33,159 bases of DNA from Pseudonocardia xinjiangensis. GTDB lineage: Bacteria; Actinomycetota; Actinomycetes; Mycobacteriales; Pseudonocardiaceae. This document shows, one piece after another, positions 1 through 7,524 of this stretch (position 1 is its first letter; every line of letters starts with the position of its first letter). The stretch covers positions 1 through 33,159 of the forward strand of contig NZ_JAAXKY010000080.1 of NCBI RefSeq assembly GCF_012911925.1, given 5' to 3'. The notes beneath the pieces are model-generated. The model was not told the DNA's origin. It saw only the letters and a program-made list of their open reading frames with translations, and did no database searches. The translations under genes were made by a program, and so were the position numbers.

Positions 1-107
1 CACATCTCCGACTGACCCTGTCGCATACACCACACTCCTCTGCTAACCGCTGTCACATTTCTCGGAGGCGCTTGTTTGCTCAGTATCGAGGGGTGTCGCG
101 CCAATTT

Positions 108-992
108 CTATTCCGAGAGTGCGGCGAAGATCATGAAGACCACGACGCCGAACAGCGCGGTGAGCGCGATGGCTGTGAACAGCGCGTCCATCTGCAGGCG
201 CTGGGTGTAGATCCTCAGCAGGCCGCCGATGCCCGGAGCGCCCTGCTGGAAGTAGAAGTCGGCGACGATCACGCCGATGACCGACAGGCCCGCCGCGTTG
301 CGCAACCCCGTGAAGATCGACGGCACCGCGGCGGGGAACTGCAGCTTCACCAGGCGCTGCCGGCGGGTGGCCTTGTTGAGGGTGAACAGGTCATGCGCGG
401 CCGCGCTCGCGGACTGCAACCCGAACAGCGTGTTGGAGATCATCGGGAACAGCGCGATGATCACACAGACCACCACGCGGGCCGTGGCCGCGTAACCGAG
501 CCAGATGCCGATGAGCGGCACGAGTGCGAGGATCGGGATCGTCTGCAGAATCACCGCGTACGGGTAGAGGATCTTCTCCGCCCACCCGGACTGCGACATC
601 ACCACGGCGTAGCCGATGCCGAGCACCACGGCCACGACCAGCCCGATCATCGCCACCGACACGCTGCGTCCCAGCGCCTCCAGCATGGGCTGCATCAGCT
701 GCGGGTTGGACAGTGCACCACCGAACGCCTCGTGTGGCGGTGGCAGCAGGAACCGCTGGCTCGGCGGGAGCACCAGGTACGACACCCCGTACCAGACGAC
801 CAGGATCCCGGCGAGGGCAGCGAGGATCGGCAGCGACCTCGCCAGCGCCTGCCGTACCCGCCCCGGGCCCCGCGCGGGCGCGGCCGGCGCCCCACCGGGG
901 TGGGGCAGGGACGCGGGCGGCGCGGGATCGGGACCGGCGAGGGCCGGTTCGCGGTGGGCGGTGACGACGGACGGGTCGGCGCGGCCGCTCAT
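108..992 (-). CDS. ABC transporter permease, nitrate/sulfonate/taurine (SsuC/TauC) class
   Basis: A 294-residue integral membrane protein forming the translocation channel of an SsuC/TauC/NMT1-type importer. After a Pro/Ala-rich cytoplasmic N-terminus of about 55 residues come about six hydrophobic segments. The EAA loop that contacts the ATPase reads KATRRQRLVKLQFPAAVPSI and is followed by GLRNAAGLSVIG. I chose the ATG at 992 because it forms an ATGA overlap with a short upstream frame (stop 989-991) and has a GAGGG-like site before it. The frame stays open upstream to 1253, but that extension only translates repeat DNA and the ATPase gene on another frame. The C-terminus (FAALSE, TAG) lacks the short Arg-rich tail many homologues have, so it may be slightly truncated. 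It is co-transcribed with the ATPase at 1141-1902. The substrate-binding protein is not in the window; bases 1-107 hold no recognisable gene. Confidence 0.88.
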   Translation of the reverse strand: MSGRADPSVVTAHREPALAGPDPAPPASLPHPGGAPAAPARGPGRVRQALARSLPILAALAGILVVWYGVSYLVLPPSQRFLLPPPHEAFGGALSNPQLMQPMLEALGRSVSVAMIGLVVAVVLGIGYAVVMSQSGWAEKILYPYAVILQTIPILALVPLIGIWLGYAATARVVVCVIIALFPMISNTLFGLQSASAAAHDLFTLNKATRRQRLVKLQFPAAVPSIFTGLRNAAGLSVIGVIVADFYFQQGAPGIGGLLRIYTQRLQMDALFTAIALTALFGVVVFMIFAALSE

Positions 993-1144
993 CGCTCGCC
1001 CTCGCGGCGCTCGGGCGGCGCTTCGCGAAGGCGCTGTGACACTGACTCGCTCGCAAGCTCGCTCATGAGCGCTCCCCCAACGCGGCGCTCGGGCGGCGCT
1101 TCGCGAAGGCGCTGTGACACCGACTCGCTCGCAAGCTCGCTCAT
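989..1144 (-). CDS. Possible mini-ORF made of two copies of a 26-residue repeat
   Basis: A 51-codon frame starts with an ATG at 1142-1144 that overlaps the ATPase stop (ATGA). It ends with a TGA at 989-991 that overlaps the permease ATG (again ATGA). It begins MSELASESVSQRLREAPPER and repeats the same 26 residues almost perfectly, because the 78-bp DNA repeat is a multiple of three. A GGGGGAG tract lies just before the first ATG. The double 4-base overlap would let ribosomes pass from ATPase to permease without a break, so it may serve translational coupling rather than encode a functional peptide. I do not recognise a protein family, and it may be only a by-product of a dispersed DNA repeat. 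Confidence 0.3.
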   Translation of the reverse strand: MSELASESVSQRLREAPPERRVGGALMSELASESVSQRLREAPPERREGER

Positions 1145-1158
1145 GAGCGCTCCCCCAA
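1003..1158. repeat. Two tandem copies of a 78-bp repeat at the ATPase/permease junction
   Basis: Copy 1 is 1003-1080 and copy 2 is 1081-1158, identical except at 1043 (t) versus 1121 (c). A 6-base start of a third copy (cgcggc) follows at 1159. Each copy carries two perfect 10-bp palindromes: CTTCGCGAAG (1021-1030 and 1099-1108) and GCTCATGAGC (1061-1070 and 1139-1148). The last codons and stop of the ATPase lie inside copy 2. Confidence 0.95.
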
Positions 1159-1902
1159 CGCGGCCGACACGCGCCCCGTGATCTCGGCGAACTCCGGTGC
1201 GTAGCGCAGCTCCGGTGGCCGCGGGTACTCCCACGGCACCGCGATCTCCGCAACGATCCGACCGGGTCGGCCGCTCATCACCAGCACGCGGGTGGACAGG
1301 TAGACCGCCTCCGAGACCGAGTGTGTGATGAACAGCCCGGCGAACCGCTTCAGGCGGAAGATCTTCTGCAGCTCGGTCTGCATCTGCAGGCGCGTGATCT
1401 CGTCCAGCGCCCCGAACGGCTCGTCGAAGAGGGCGAGCTCTGGTTCGGCGACGAGCGCCCTCGCGAGGGACACGCGCATCCGCATGCCCCCGGAGAGCTG
1501 GCGCGGGTGCTGCTGCTCGAACCCGCGCAGGCCGACGAGGTCGAGCACCTCCTGGGCCCGCTGCCGGCGTTCCTCGCGGGGCACGCCCCGCAACTCGCCG
1601 ACGAGCTCGACGTTGCGGGCCGCGCTGCGCCACTCCAGCAGCGTGGCGTCCTGGAAGACGTAGCTCGTGGAGGCGGCGGAGACCTCGATCGACCCGTCGC
1701 TGACCTGCTCGAGCCCGGACGCGAGCCGCAGCAGTGTGGACTTCCCGCAGCCCGACGGCCCGACGACCGTGACCAGCTCGCCGGGCGCGATGGTCAGGCT
1801 GACGTCGGTGAGGGCGACGGTGCCGGTGGGGAACTTCTTCATGACCCGGTCGAGGACCAGGGTTCGGGTGGTGGCCTCCCGGGGAGGCGCGGTGGCGGCC
1901 AT
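1141..1902 (-). CDS. ABC transporter ATP-binding protein, SsuB/TauB/NrtD class
   Basis: A cytoplasmic ATPase of 253 residues that energises the permease at 108-992. Walker A is GPSGCGKST (about residues 48-56), the signature is QLSGGMRMRVSLARAL, Walker B is ELALFDEP, and the H-loop is ITHSVSEA. This pattern is typical of nitrate/sulfonate/taurine and NMT1-type importers. A GTG at 1911 overlaps the upstream amidohydrolase stop (GTGA). I prefer the ATG at 1900-1902 because GAGGTGAG sits 6 bases before it, while the GTG has no good site. Either way it is translationally coupled to the amidohydrolase. The C-terminal residues LGERS are encoded by the 78-bp repeat, so the repeat may have replaced the original end of the gene. 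The substrate is unknown; the amidohydrolase neighbour suggests a nitrogen heterocycle or similar compound. Confidence 0.9.
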   Translation of the reverse strand: MAATAPPREATTRTLVLDRVMKKFPTGTVALTDVSLTIAPGELVTVVGPSGCGKSTLLRLASGLEQVSDGSIEVSAASTSYVFQDATLLEWRSAARNVELVGELRGVPREERRQRAQEVLDLVGLRGFEQQHPRQLSGGMRMRVSLARALVAEPELALFDEPFGALDEITRLQMQTELQKIFRLKRFAGLFITHSVSEAVYLSTRVLVMSGRPGRIVAEIAVPWEYPRPPELRYAPEFAEITGRVSAALGERS

Positions 1903-1907
1903 GGTGC

Positions 1908-3251
1908 TCACCTCACGTAGCTCAGCGCGGCGGACGGTGGGGGTGCCCAGCGCTCGGCGGCGCTGGGCGACGGCAGGTCCAGCGACCGGCTGATCCGGGT
2001 ATCGGCCACGACCCGGCCCGCCGAGACGACCACCCGCGCGTCACCGGCTCCGGCCAGGACGTCGCCGAGGTCGGTGTCGGGCACGAGCAGCAGGTCAGCG
2101 ACGTCGCCGGGCGCCGTACCGGCCTGCGGCAGGCCGAGCACCGTGCGCGCACCGGTGGTGACCGCGGCGAGGGCCTCCCCCGGGCGCAGGTGCCCCGCGG
2201 TCATGAGCAGCGACGTCGTCTCGAACGGATCGGCCCGGCCTGCGGGGTTGAACGGGTCGCGCAGGTTGTCGGCGCCCGCGGCGAGCGCGATGCCGGCGTC
2301 GAGGATGCGGCGCACCGCGGTGAGCCCGCGCGGCCGTAGGTAGGAGGCGTCGCGGCCCTGCAGGTAGAGGTTCGTGATCGGCAGCGTGACGACGCCGAGC
2401 CCGGCGCGCGCCACCAGCTCCAGCACCGGGTCGAGGCGCTCCGGGGGCAGCGACCCCAGCCGGACGCAGTGGCTGGCGGTGACGCGGTGGGCGAGGCCCC
2501 GCGCCAGCACCTGCTCGGCCATGTCGACGATGTCCATGCCCGAGTCGGGGCCGGTGACGTCGGTCTGCTCGTCGGCGTGCAGGTCGACCGGCAGCCCGTG
2601 GCGCTCCGCGACGTCGAGCATGCGGGTGATCTCGTGGTGAGGGTCGGGGGCGAGGTGCGGGCAGCCGCCGACGACGTCGATCCCCCGGGCGACGGCCTCG
2701 GCGACCACCGCGTCCGGTGCCTCGCTGCCGGCGAGCAGGCAGACCTGCAGCGTCACCCGGCCACGCAACTGCTCCCGCAACGCAACGAGCGCGTCGACGC
2801 CGCGGAGCGGGTCGCCCTCCCGCGGGACGTCGACGTGGGTGCGGATGCTGGTGATCCCGCGGGCCACGTACCGGTGGACGGCGGCCAGCGCCCGCGCCGA
2901 GATGTCGGCGGCGTCGATGCCCGGCAGGACGGCGCGCCACTGCTCGATCGCCGCCACGAGGTCGTTGCCCGCCCCGGCGTCGATGCGGGGCGCGGTGAGC
3001 GCCTTGTCGAGGTGGGCGTGCGGCTCGCAGGCGGCGGGCAGGACGCGCCAGCCCGTGGCGTCCAGGTCGACACCGGCGGCCCGGCGGGGGTCACCGGGGG
3101 CCGGGTCCTCCCCGGCCGCGATCCGCCCGTCTTCGATCGCCAGGTCGGCCACGGTGCCGTCGGGAAGGCGCACCCCGCGGACGGCCCGCAGCACGTTCCC
3201 GGCCAGGTGCGGGGCGGTGTCGGGGGCACCGATCGGTTGCGTACTCCTCAC
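1908..3251 (-). CDS. Amidohydrolase, cytosine-deaminase-like
   Basis: A 447-residue metal-dependent hydrolase with a TIM-barrel amidohydrolase fold. The metal and catalytic residues of the cytosine deaminase branch are visible: H78 and H80 in EPHAHLDK, H225 and E228 in DLHADE, H261 in SHC, and D328 in GADN. The set is complete, so the enzyme should be active on a cyclic amidine or amide. The exact substrate cannot be read from sequence. It starts with GTG at 3249-3251, with GGGGGAGG about 12 bases upstream, a rather long spacing. It is first gene of an operon with the ABC ATPase and permease and is divergent from an XRE-cupin regulator, the usual arrangement for a substrate-induced catabolic unit. 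The enzyme may process what the transporter imports. Confidence 0.85.
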   Translation of the reverse strand: MRSTQPIGAPDTAPHLAGNVLRAVRGVRLPDGTVADLAIEDGRIAAGEDPAPGDPRRAAGVDLDATGWRVLPAACEPHAHLDKALTAPRIDAGAGNDLVAAIEQWRAVLPGIDAADISARALAAVHRYVARGITSIRTHVDVPREGDPLRGVDALVALREQLRGRVTLQVCLLAGSEAPDAVVAEAVARGIDVVGGCPHLAPDPHHEITRMLDVAERHGLPVDLHADEQTDVTGPDSGMDIVDMAEQVLARGLAHRVTASHCVRLGSLPPERLDPVLELVARAGLGVVTLPITNLYLQGRDASYLRPRGLTAVRRILDAGIALAAGADNLRDPFNPAGRADPFETTSLLMTAGHLRPGEALAAVTTGARTVLGLPQAGTAPGDVADLLLVPDTDLGDVLAGAGDARVVVSAGRVVADTRISRSLDLPSPSAAERWAPPPSAALSYVR

Positions 3252-3369
3252 GGGTACCGAGGACCTCCCCCATCTTGTGCGGCTCTGACCTGCGGGATAT
3301 TCATGGGACCAACATCGGGGACGCTAGGGACCGTGCGTTGCCGCCGTGTGACCGACGATTCGCGGACGT
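3252..3369. promoter_or_regulatory. Divergent promoter region between amidohydrolase operon and XRE regulator
   Basis: This 118-bp gap must hold both divergent promoters. Two motif pairs each repeat at exactly 22 bp: GGGACC at 3305-3310 and 3327-3332, and CGTGTGA at 3345-3351 and 3367-3373 (the last overlaps the regulator start). Spacing of about two helical turns fits dimer binding, so these are operator candidates for the neighbouring regulator. No convincing -35/-10 pair was seen. Confidence 0.4.
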
Positions 3370-3981
3370 GTGAACATGACGACAGTGCGCAGCAGCGCGA
3401 AACGACCATCGGACGTCCAGCGCGACGCCGACGCGCGCCTCGGCCGGGCGATCCGCGGCGTCCGTCACGACCGCCGTATGACGCTGGTACAGGTGGCCGA
3501 GGCCTCGGGGCTCTCGCAGCCGTTCCTGTCCCAGCTGGAGCGCGGCCGCACCCGGCCGTCGATGCGGTCGCTCTTCCGGATCGCCGCCGCGCTCGGCACG
3601 ACGCAGCAGGCTCTGCTCGGCATGGCCGCGGGCGACCCGTCGGACGAACCGGTGCGCGGCACCGCGGCCGCGCTCGTCGACGTCGTCGAGACGGGCGGTG
3701 CGCGCCTGCTGCTGCACGACCCGGCGGGCGCCGACATCACCGAGTTCGTCTGCGTACCCACCGAGTTCGGGGAGTACTTCAGCCACGAGCGCCGCGAGCT
3801 GCTCTACGTCGCGCGCGGGCGGATCGAGGTGGAGCTGCGCGAGGCGGGGAGCAGCCGGACGGCCACGCTCGAGGCCCGCGACACGATCTCCTACGCCGGT
3901 CTCGTCGAGCACCGGTTTCGGCAGGTCGGCCCCGATCCGTGCGTTGTGCTCGTCGTCCACAGTGGAGGATCGGGTGCGTGA
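3370..3981 (+). CDS. XRE-family transcriptional regulator with C-terminal cupin domain
   Basis: A 203-residue cytoplasmic regulator. Residues about 24-85 form an XRE/HTH_3 domain (LGRAIRGVRHDRRMTLVQVA, then SGLSQPFLSQLERGRTRPS, a textbook recognition helix). Residues about 105-195 are a cupin barrel that probably senses a small ligand. The architecture is that of PuuR/SinR-like regulators of catabolic operons. It is divergent from the amidohydrolase/ABC operon and probably controls it. The start is GTG at 3370; an ATG at 3376 in the same frame is equally plausible and neither has a strong ribosome site. Its 3' end overlaps the next gene by 8 bases. Confidence 0.9.
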   Translation: MNMTTVRSSAKRPSDVQRDADARLGRAIRGVRHDRRMTLVQVAEASGLSQPFLSQLERGRTRPSMRSLFRIAAALGTTQQALLGMAAGDPSDEPVRGTAAALVDVVETGGARLLLHDPAGADITEFVCVPTEFGEYFSHERRELLYVARGRIEVELREAGSSRTATLEARDTISYAGLVEHRFRQVGPDPCVVLVVHSGGSGA

Positions 3982-4588
3982 GGCGCTGACGGGCGACCCG
4001 CTCGACGTGCTGGCCCGCTGGGTCGCCGACGCCGCCTCCGCCGGTCTCCCGCTGCCGAGCACGATGACCCTGGCCACCGCCGACGCCGGCGGCGTGCCAC
4101 ACGCTCGCACCGTGCTCGTGACGGCGATCAACCCCGGCGGCGTGAGCTTCCACTCCTCGGTACCCACCACGAAGACCCGCGACCTCGCGGCGAACCCACG
4201 CGCCTCCGCGGTGTTCCACTGGCCTGCGCTCGGCCGCCAGGTGGTGCTGCAGGGCACGGCGGCGCAGCTCGACCCCGCGACGTCGCAGGCCGCGTTCCCC
4301 ACCCGGCCCCGGCAACTGCAGCTGCTCGCCTGGGTCTACGAGGCCCTCGCCCCCGGCCTCGCCGCCCCGGGCTACGAGGTGGAGCCCGGGGCCGTCGAGC
4401 ACGCGTTCGACGACGCCGCCGACCACCACCCCGGCACCCCGCCGATGCCACCGAGCTGGACGACGATCCGGCTGGTGCCGGAGCAGATCGACTTCTGGCA
4501 GGCCGGCGCCGAGCTCAGCCCTCCGGGCAAGACCCGCTTCGTCATCGGGGACGGCCACACCTGGCGCTGCTTCCCGGTCCTGCCGTGA
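3974..4588 (+). CDS. Pyridoxamine 5'-phosphate oxidase family (FMN split-barrel) protein
   Basis: A 204-residue flavoprotein of the PdxH-like split-barrel fold. It shows the FMN-binding strand pattern MTLATADAGGVPHARTVLV, then SFHSSVPTTKTRDLAANPRA, VFHWPALGRQVVLQG (PdxH: FxWxxLxRQVR), and a C-terminal domain with WTTIRLVPEQIDFWQ. True PdxH makes pyridoxal phosphate; this protein has that layout, but the C-terminal end is not the standard RLxP. It may be a PdxH paralogue acting on another substrate. I chose GTG 3974 because GGAGG lies 5 bases upstream; GTG 3962 is also in frame. The 8-base overlap with the XRE gene indicates co-translation, so its role is probably tied to that regulon. Confidence 0.82.
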   Translation: MREALTGDPLDVLARWVADAASAGLPLPSTMTLATADAGGVPHARTVLVTAINPGGVSFHSSVPTTKTRDLAANPRASAVFHWPALGRQVVLQGTAAQLDPATSQAAFPTRPRQLQLLAWVYEALAPGLAAPGYEVEPGAVEHAFDDAADHHPGTPPMPPSWTTIRLVPEQIDFWQAGAELSPPGKTRFVIGDGHTWRCFPVLP

Positions 4589-4613
4589 GCGATCACCCCG
4601 GTCGGCGGTCAGC

Positions 4614-6167
4614 TCAGCGGGACAGCAGGAGATCGGCGGCCCGCTCGGCGATCCCGTAGACGGTGGCGTTCGTGTTGGCCGACACGATCGACGGCATGAC
4701 CGACGCGTCGGCCACCCGCAGCCCGTCGATCCCCCGCACCCGCAGATCGGTGTCGACCACCGCCATGTCATCGGTGCCCATCCGGCACGAACCCACCTGG
4801 TGGGAGTAGGTCCGCAGGCTCCCGAACAGGTAACGGCGCACGGCCTCACCGTCGTCGTCGCGTACACCCGGCCCCGGGAGCACCTCCTCGGCCCGCCACG
4901 GCGCCAGGGCATCGACCCGCCCGATGGCCCGGGCGATGCGCAGGCCGGCCGCCATCACCTCGACGTCGCGGGGGTCGCCGTAGTAGTTCGGGTCCAGCAG
5001 CGGTGCCGTGCCGGGCCGGGCGTCGGCCAGCCGGATCGTCCCCCGGCTGCTGGGGGTCATCGCACCGAACGCGACGCTGTACGCCTGACCGGGCACGGGC
5101 AGCGAGGGCGGCAGTGCGGGCGCGAAGTACGGGATCTCCAGCACCTGGAACTGCAGGTCCGGGCCGCCGTGCGCGAGAGGGCTGCGGGCCAGCCCGATCA
5201 GCTCGGCATGGTTGTTCACCCCGGCCGGGACCGGCACCGGCGAGCTGTAGACCACGGTCGAGCGCGGATGGTCGTGCACGTTCGACCCGACGCCGGGCAG
5301 GTCCAGCTCCACGTCGACCCCGACCTCACGCAGGTGGGCCTGCGGGCCGATGCCCGAGAGCAGCAGCAGCTGCGCCGAGCCGACGGTGCCCCCGGCCAGC
5401 ACGACGTCCCCGCTGCACGCGGCGGTGTGCATTGTGGTGCCCACGCTGTACTCGACACCCGTGCACCGCCCGCCGGTGACGCACACCCGGTGGGCCAGCG
5501 CGTCGGTCACGACGTCGAGGTTCGGCCGCGCCAGCACCGGGACGAGGTAGGCGTCGGCCGCGCTCTGCCGCCTGCCGTCCACGATGTTGAGGTCACACCA
5601 GCCGAAGCCCTCCTCCAGCCCGCTGTTGATGTCGGCCGCCACCGGGTGGCCGGCCTCGGCCGCCGCGGCCAGCCCCGCCGCCGCCACCGGGTGAGGTTCC
5701 GGCGCCGGTGCCACCGTCAGCGGCCCGTCCACCCCCCGGACGGCCGGATCCCGCCCCTGGGTGCGCTCGCTGCGTCGCAGGTAGGGAAGCAGGTCGTCGA
5801 ACCCCCACCCCGGCGCCCCGGCGGCGGGCCACGCGTCGTAGCTCGACCGGTGGCCACGGATGAAGCACATGCCGTTGATCGCCGACGAGCCACCCAGCAC
5901 CCGGCCGCGCGGCCACGGGATGACCGTGCCGGTCGCGCTCTGCACCACGCTCGCGCCCGCCCAGTCGACCGCGGTGCCCTGCAGGGCCGGCCACACGGGC
6001 GGCACGGCCACCGCGTCCAGCGGCTCCCGGCTCCCGGCCTCGATCAGCAGCACCCGCACGTCCGGGTTCTCCGACAACCGCGCCGCGACCACGCAGCCGG
6101 CGGTGCCGCCCCCGACCACCACGAAGTCGTACCCGCGGCCCGGCCCACTCCTGACGTCATCCCCCAT
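4614..6167 (-). CDS. GMC-family FAD-dependent oxidoreductase (choline dehydrogenase-like)
   Basis: A 517-residue FAD enzyme oxidising alcohols. The N-terminal Rossmann fingerprint is VVVGGGTAGCVVAARL (glycines at 19-24), with the ribose-binding acid in LLIEAG. GMC signature 1 is PRGRVLGGSSAINGM and signature 2 is GGTVGSAQLLLLSGIGP. The catalytic His456 (SHQVGSCRMG) and Asn in SANTNAT (498 or 500) are present. Length is normal for the family and no break is seen. The ATG at 6165-6167 is the best start. It lies downstream of the amino acid dehydrogenase on the same strand with a 152-bp gap, so co-transcription is possible. That gap contains a 7-bp inverted repeat (6209-6215 with 6232-6238). The substrate is not predictable. 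Confidence 0.9.
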   Translation of the reverse strand: MGDDVRSGPGRGYDFVVVGGGTAGCVVAARLSENPDVRVLLIEAGSREPLDAVAVPPVWPALQGTAVDWAGASVVQSATGTVIPWPRGRVLGGSSAINGMCFIRGHRSSYDAWPAAGAPGWGFDDLLPYLRRSERTQGRDPAVRGVDGPLTVAPAPEPHPVAAAGLAAAAEAGHPVAADINSGLEEGFGWCDLNIVDGRRQSAADAYLVPVLARPNLDVVTDALAHRVCVTGGRCTGVEYSVGTTMHTAACSGDVVLAGGTVGSAQLLLLSGIGPQAHLREVGVDVELDLPGVGSNVHDHPRSTVVYSSPVPVPAGVNNHAELIGLARSPLAHGGPDLQFQVLEIPYFAPALPPSLPVPGQAYSVAFGAMTPSSRGTIRLADARPGTAPLLDPNYYGDPRDVEVMAAGLRIARAIGRVDALAPWRAEEVLPGPGVRDDDGEAVRRYLFGSLRTYSHQVGSCRMGTDDMAVVDTDLRVRGIDGLRVADASVMPSIVSANTNATVYGIAERAADLLLSR

Positions 6168-6319
6168 GCCGCAACTCCACGCGGTGCGCCCGGCACCTGC
6201 AGCGGTATGAGGCCAACCTCACGGATTCCGATGGCCTCTGACCTGCGAAGATCCGCGGTTTGTCCCGATCCTGCCGGGAGCGCGTGGTGGGGCACCCACA
6301 CGACGGCAGCGATCAGGGG

Positions 6320-7372
6320 CTACTCGGCGCCCGCGGTGCCCAACCTGCGCTCCGCCAGCACCATCGACTCGTGCAGCGGGGTGGTGCCACCGGCTCGGGC
6401 GGCGTCGAGCACCTGGTCCACGGTCTCCTCGATCACCTCGACCCGTGCCGCGGCGTCGTCGTGGTCGAGACCGCCGACCTCACGGTTGAGCACGTAGATC
6501 ACGCCGCCGGCGCTGGTCACGAAGTCGGGCACCCACACCGTTCCGGCGTCGGCGAGCAGGTCCGCAACCGCGTTGCTGGTCACCTGGTTGTTCGCGGGCC
6601 CGATCACCAGCGGCACGTCGAGCGTCGCCACCGTCTCCGGGTTGAGCACGCCGCCCACCGCGGCCGGCACCAGCACGTCGGCGGCGGTCCGGAGGGCCTG
6701 CTCCGGTTCCACCCAGGAGTATCCGGCGCTCTCCGCCGCCGCCTGCTTCCTCCCGTCGACGTCGGAGACCACGACGGTGGCCCCCGCCCGGGAGAGGTCG
6801 GCGGCGAGCCGTGACCCGACCGAGCCGTACCCGGCGATCACCACCCGGCGGCCCGACAGCGACTCCGAGCCGAAGACGTGCCGGGCGCCAGCGCGCAGCG
6901 CGGCCTGGACGCCCCGGGCGGTGGGCGTGCCCGAGTTCCCGGTGCCGCCGTGCTCCTGCGGCAGGCAGAACGAGTGGGGAGTCACCTCCCGGATGGTCAT
7001 CATGTCCTCCGGTCCCGTGCCCACGTCGGGTCCCACGAGGTAGGAGCCCTCGAAGGTGGCGACCATCTCGCCCACGTCGTGGAGCACGTCCCGGCGCAGC
7101 CGGGGCGTGAGCACCGTGCCCATCGGCAGCGCGACAACGGTCTTGCCGCCCCCGTACTCCAGTCCGGCGGCCGCGCATTTGTAGGTCATCGCCTCGGCGA
7201 GCCGCATGGCGTCCGACGCGCCGTCCTGCCAGCTCGGATAGGTCCAGATTCGGCAGCCGCCCACGGCGGGACCGAGCACCCGGGAATGCACGGCGACGGT
7301 GATGGCGGCGCCGGACCGCCGACCGCGCCGGACCAGCACGTCCTCCTGGTGCAGGGCACCGTTCTCAGACAT
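6320..7372 (-). CDS. Glu/Leu/Phe/Val-family amino acid dehydrogenase (leucine/valine dehydrogenase type)
   Basis: A 350-residue NAD-dependent oxidative deaminase converting a branched-chain or aromatic amino acid to its 2-oxo acid and ammonium. Substrate and catalytic lysines are K65 (AMTYKCAAAG) and K77 (EYGGGKTVV), with catalytic Asp116 (VGPDVGTGPEDM). The Rossmann fingerprint is AGYGSVG (181-186), followed by the C-terminal GPANNQV and WVPDFVTSAGGVI. Length and motifs fit the leucine/phenylalanine/valine group better than hexameric glutamate dehydrogenases. I chose ATG 7372 because GAGG sits about 5 bases upstream and homologues begin here; the frame remains open to 7477. It is divergent from the broken LysR gene at 7525, which probably once regulated it. 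Confidence 0.88.
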   Translation of the reverse strand: MSENGALHQEDVLVRRGRRSGAAITVAVHSRVLGPAVGGCRIWTYPSWQDGASDAMRLAEAMTYKCAAAGLEYGGGKTVVALPMGTVLTPRLRRDVLHDVGEMVATFEGSYLVGPDVGTGPEDMMTIREVTPHSFCLPQEHGGTGNSGTPTARGVQAALRAGARHVFGSESLSGRRVVIAGYGSVGSRLAADLSRAGATVVVSDVDGRKQAAAESAGYSWVEPEQALRTAADVLVPAAVGGVLNPETVATLDVPLVIGPANNQVTSNAVADLLADAGTVWVPDFVTSAGGVIYVLNREVGGLDHDDAAARVEVIEETVDQVLDAARAGGTTPLHESMVLAERRLGTAGAE

Positions 7373-7524
7373 CGAGACCTCAGCTCTCATTCCTCGGCAA
7401 TGGAAAAACAATCGTTTTCGCCAGCCTGTCGGGCGGCCCGCTGTCCCATCCTGAGCCGCGCCGTCATCGGCTGACAACGCACATTCCAGCTACCGGTCAT
7501 CGCGGATCGTGCTAACAAGGGGTC
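7373..7524. promoter_or_regulatory. Divergent intergenic region with a palindromic operator candidate
   Basis: The region between the dehydrogenase and the LysR pseudogene is unusually AT-rich around 7403-7418. It contains a perfect 5+4+5 inverted repeat AAAAC-aatc-GTTTT at 7405-7418, 33-46 bases upstream of the dehydrogenase start. A LysR- or Lrp-type regulator could bind it; this is inference. Confidence 0.35.

Noticed and set aside
108..110. Premature TAG ending the permease, with KLARHPS continuing in frame
   Set aside because: A few downstream codons resemble a permease tail, but the codons soon become AT-rich and non-coding in character, so the evidence for a nonsense mutation is too thin.
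72..1181. Long plus-strand open frame opposite the ABC permease
   Set aside because: It lies antisense to a clear permease, is Arg/His/Gln-rich without domains, and is typical of shadow frames in high-GC DNA.
4800..6497. 565-codon plus-strand frame opposite the GMC oxidoreductase
   Set aside because: The minus strand encodes a complete GMC enzyme with all motifs; the antisense product is low-complexity and unlike any fold.
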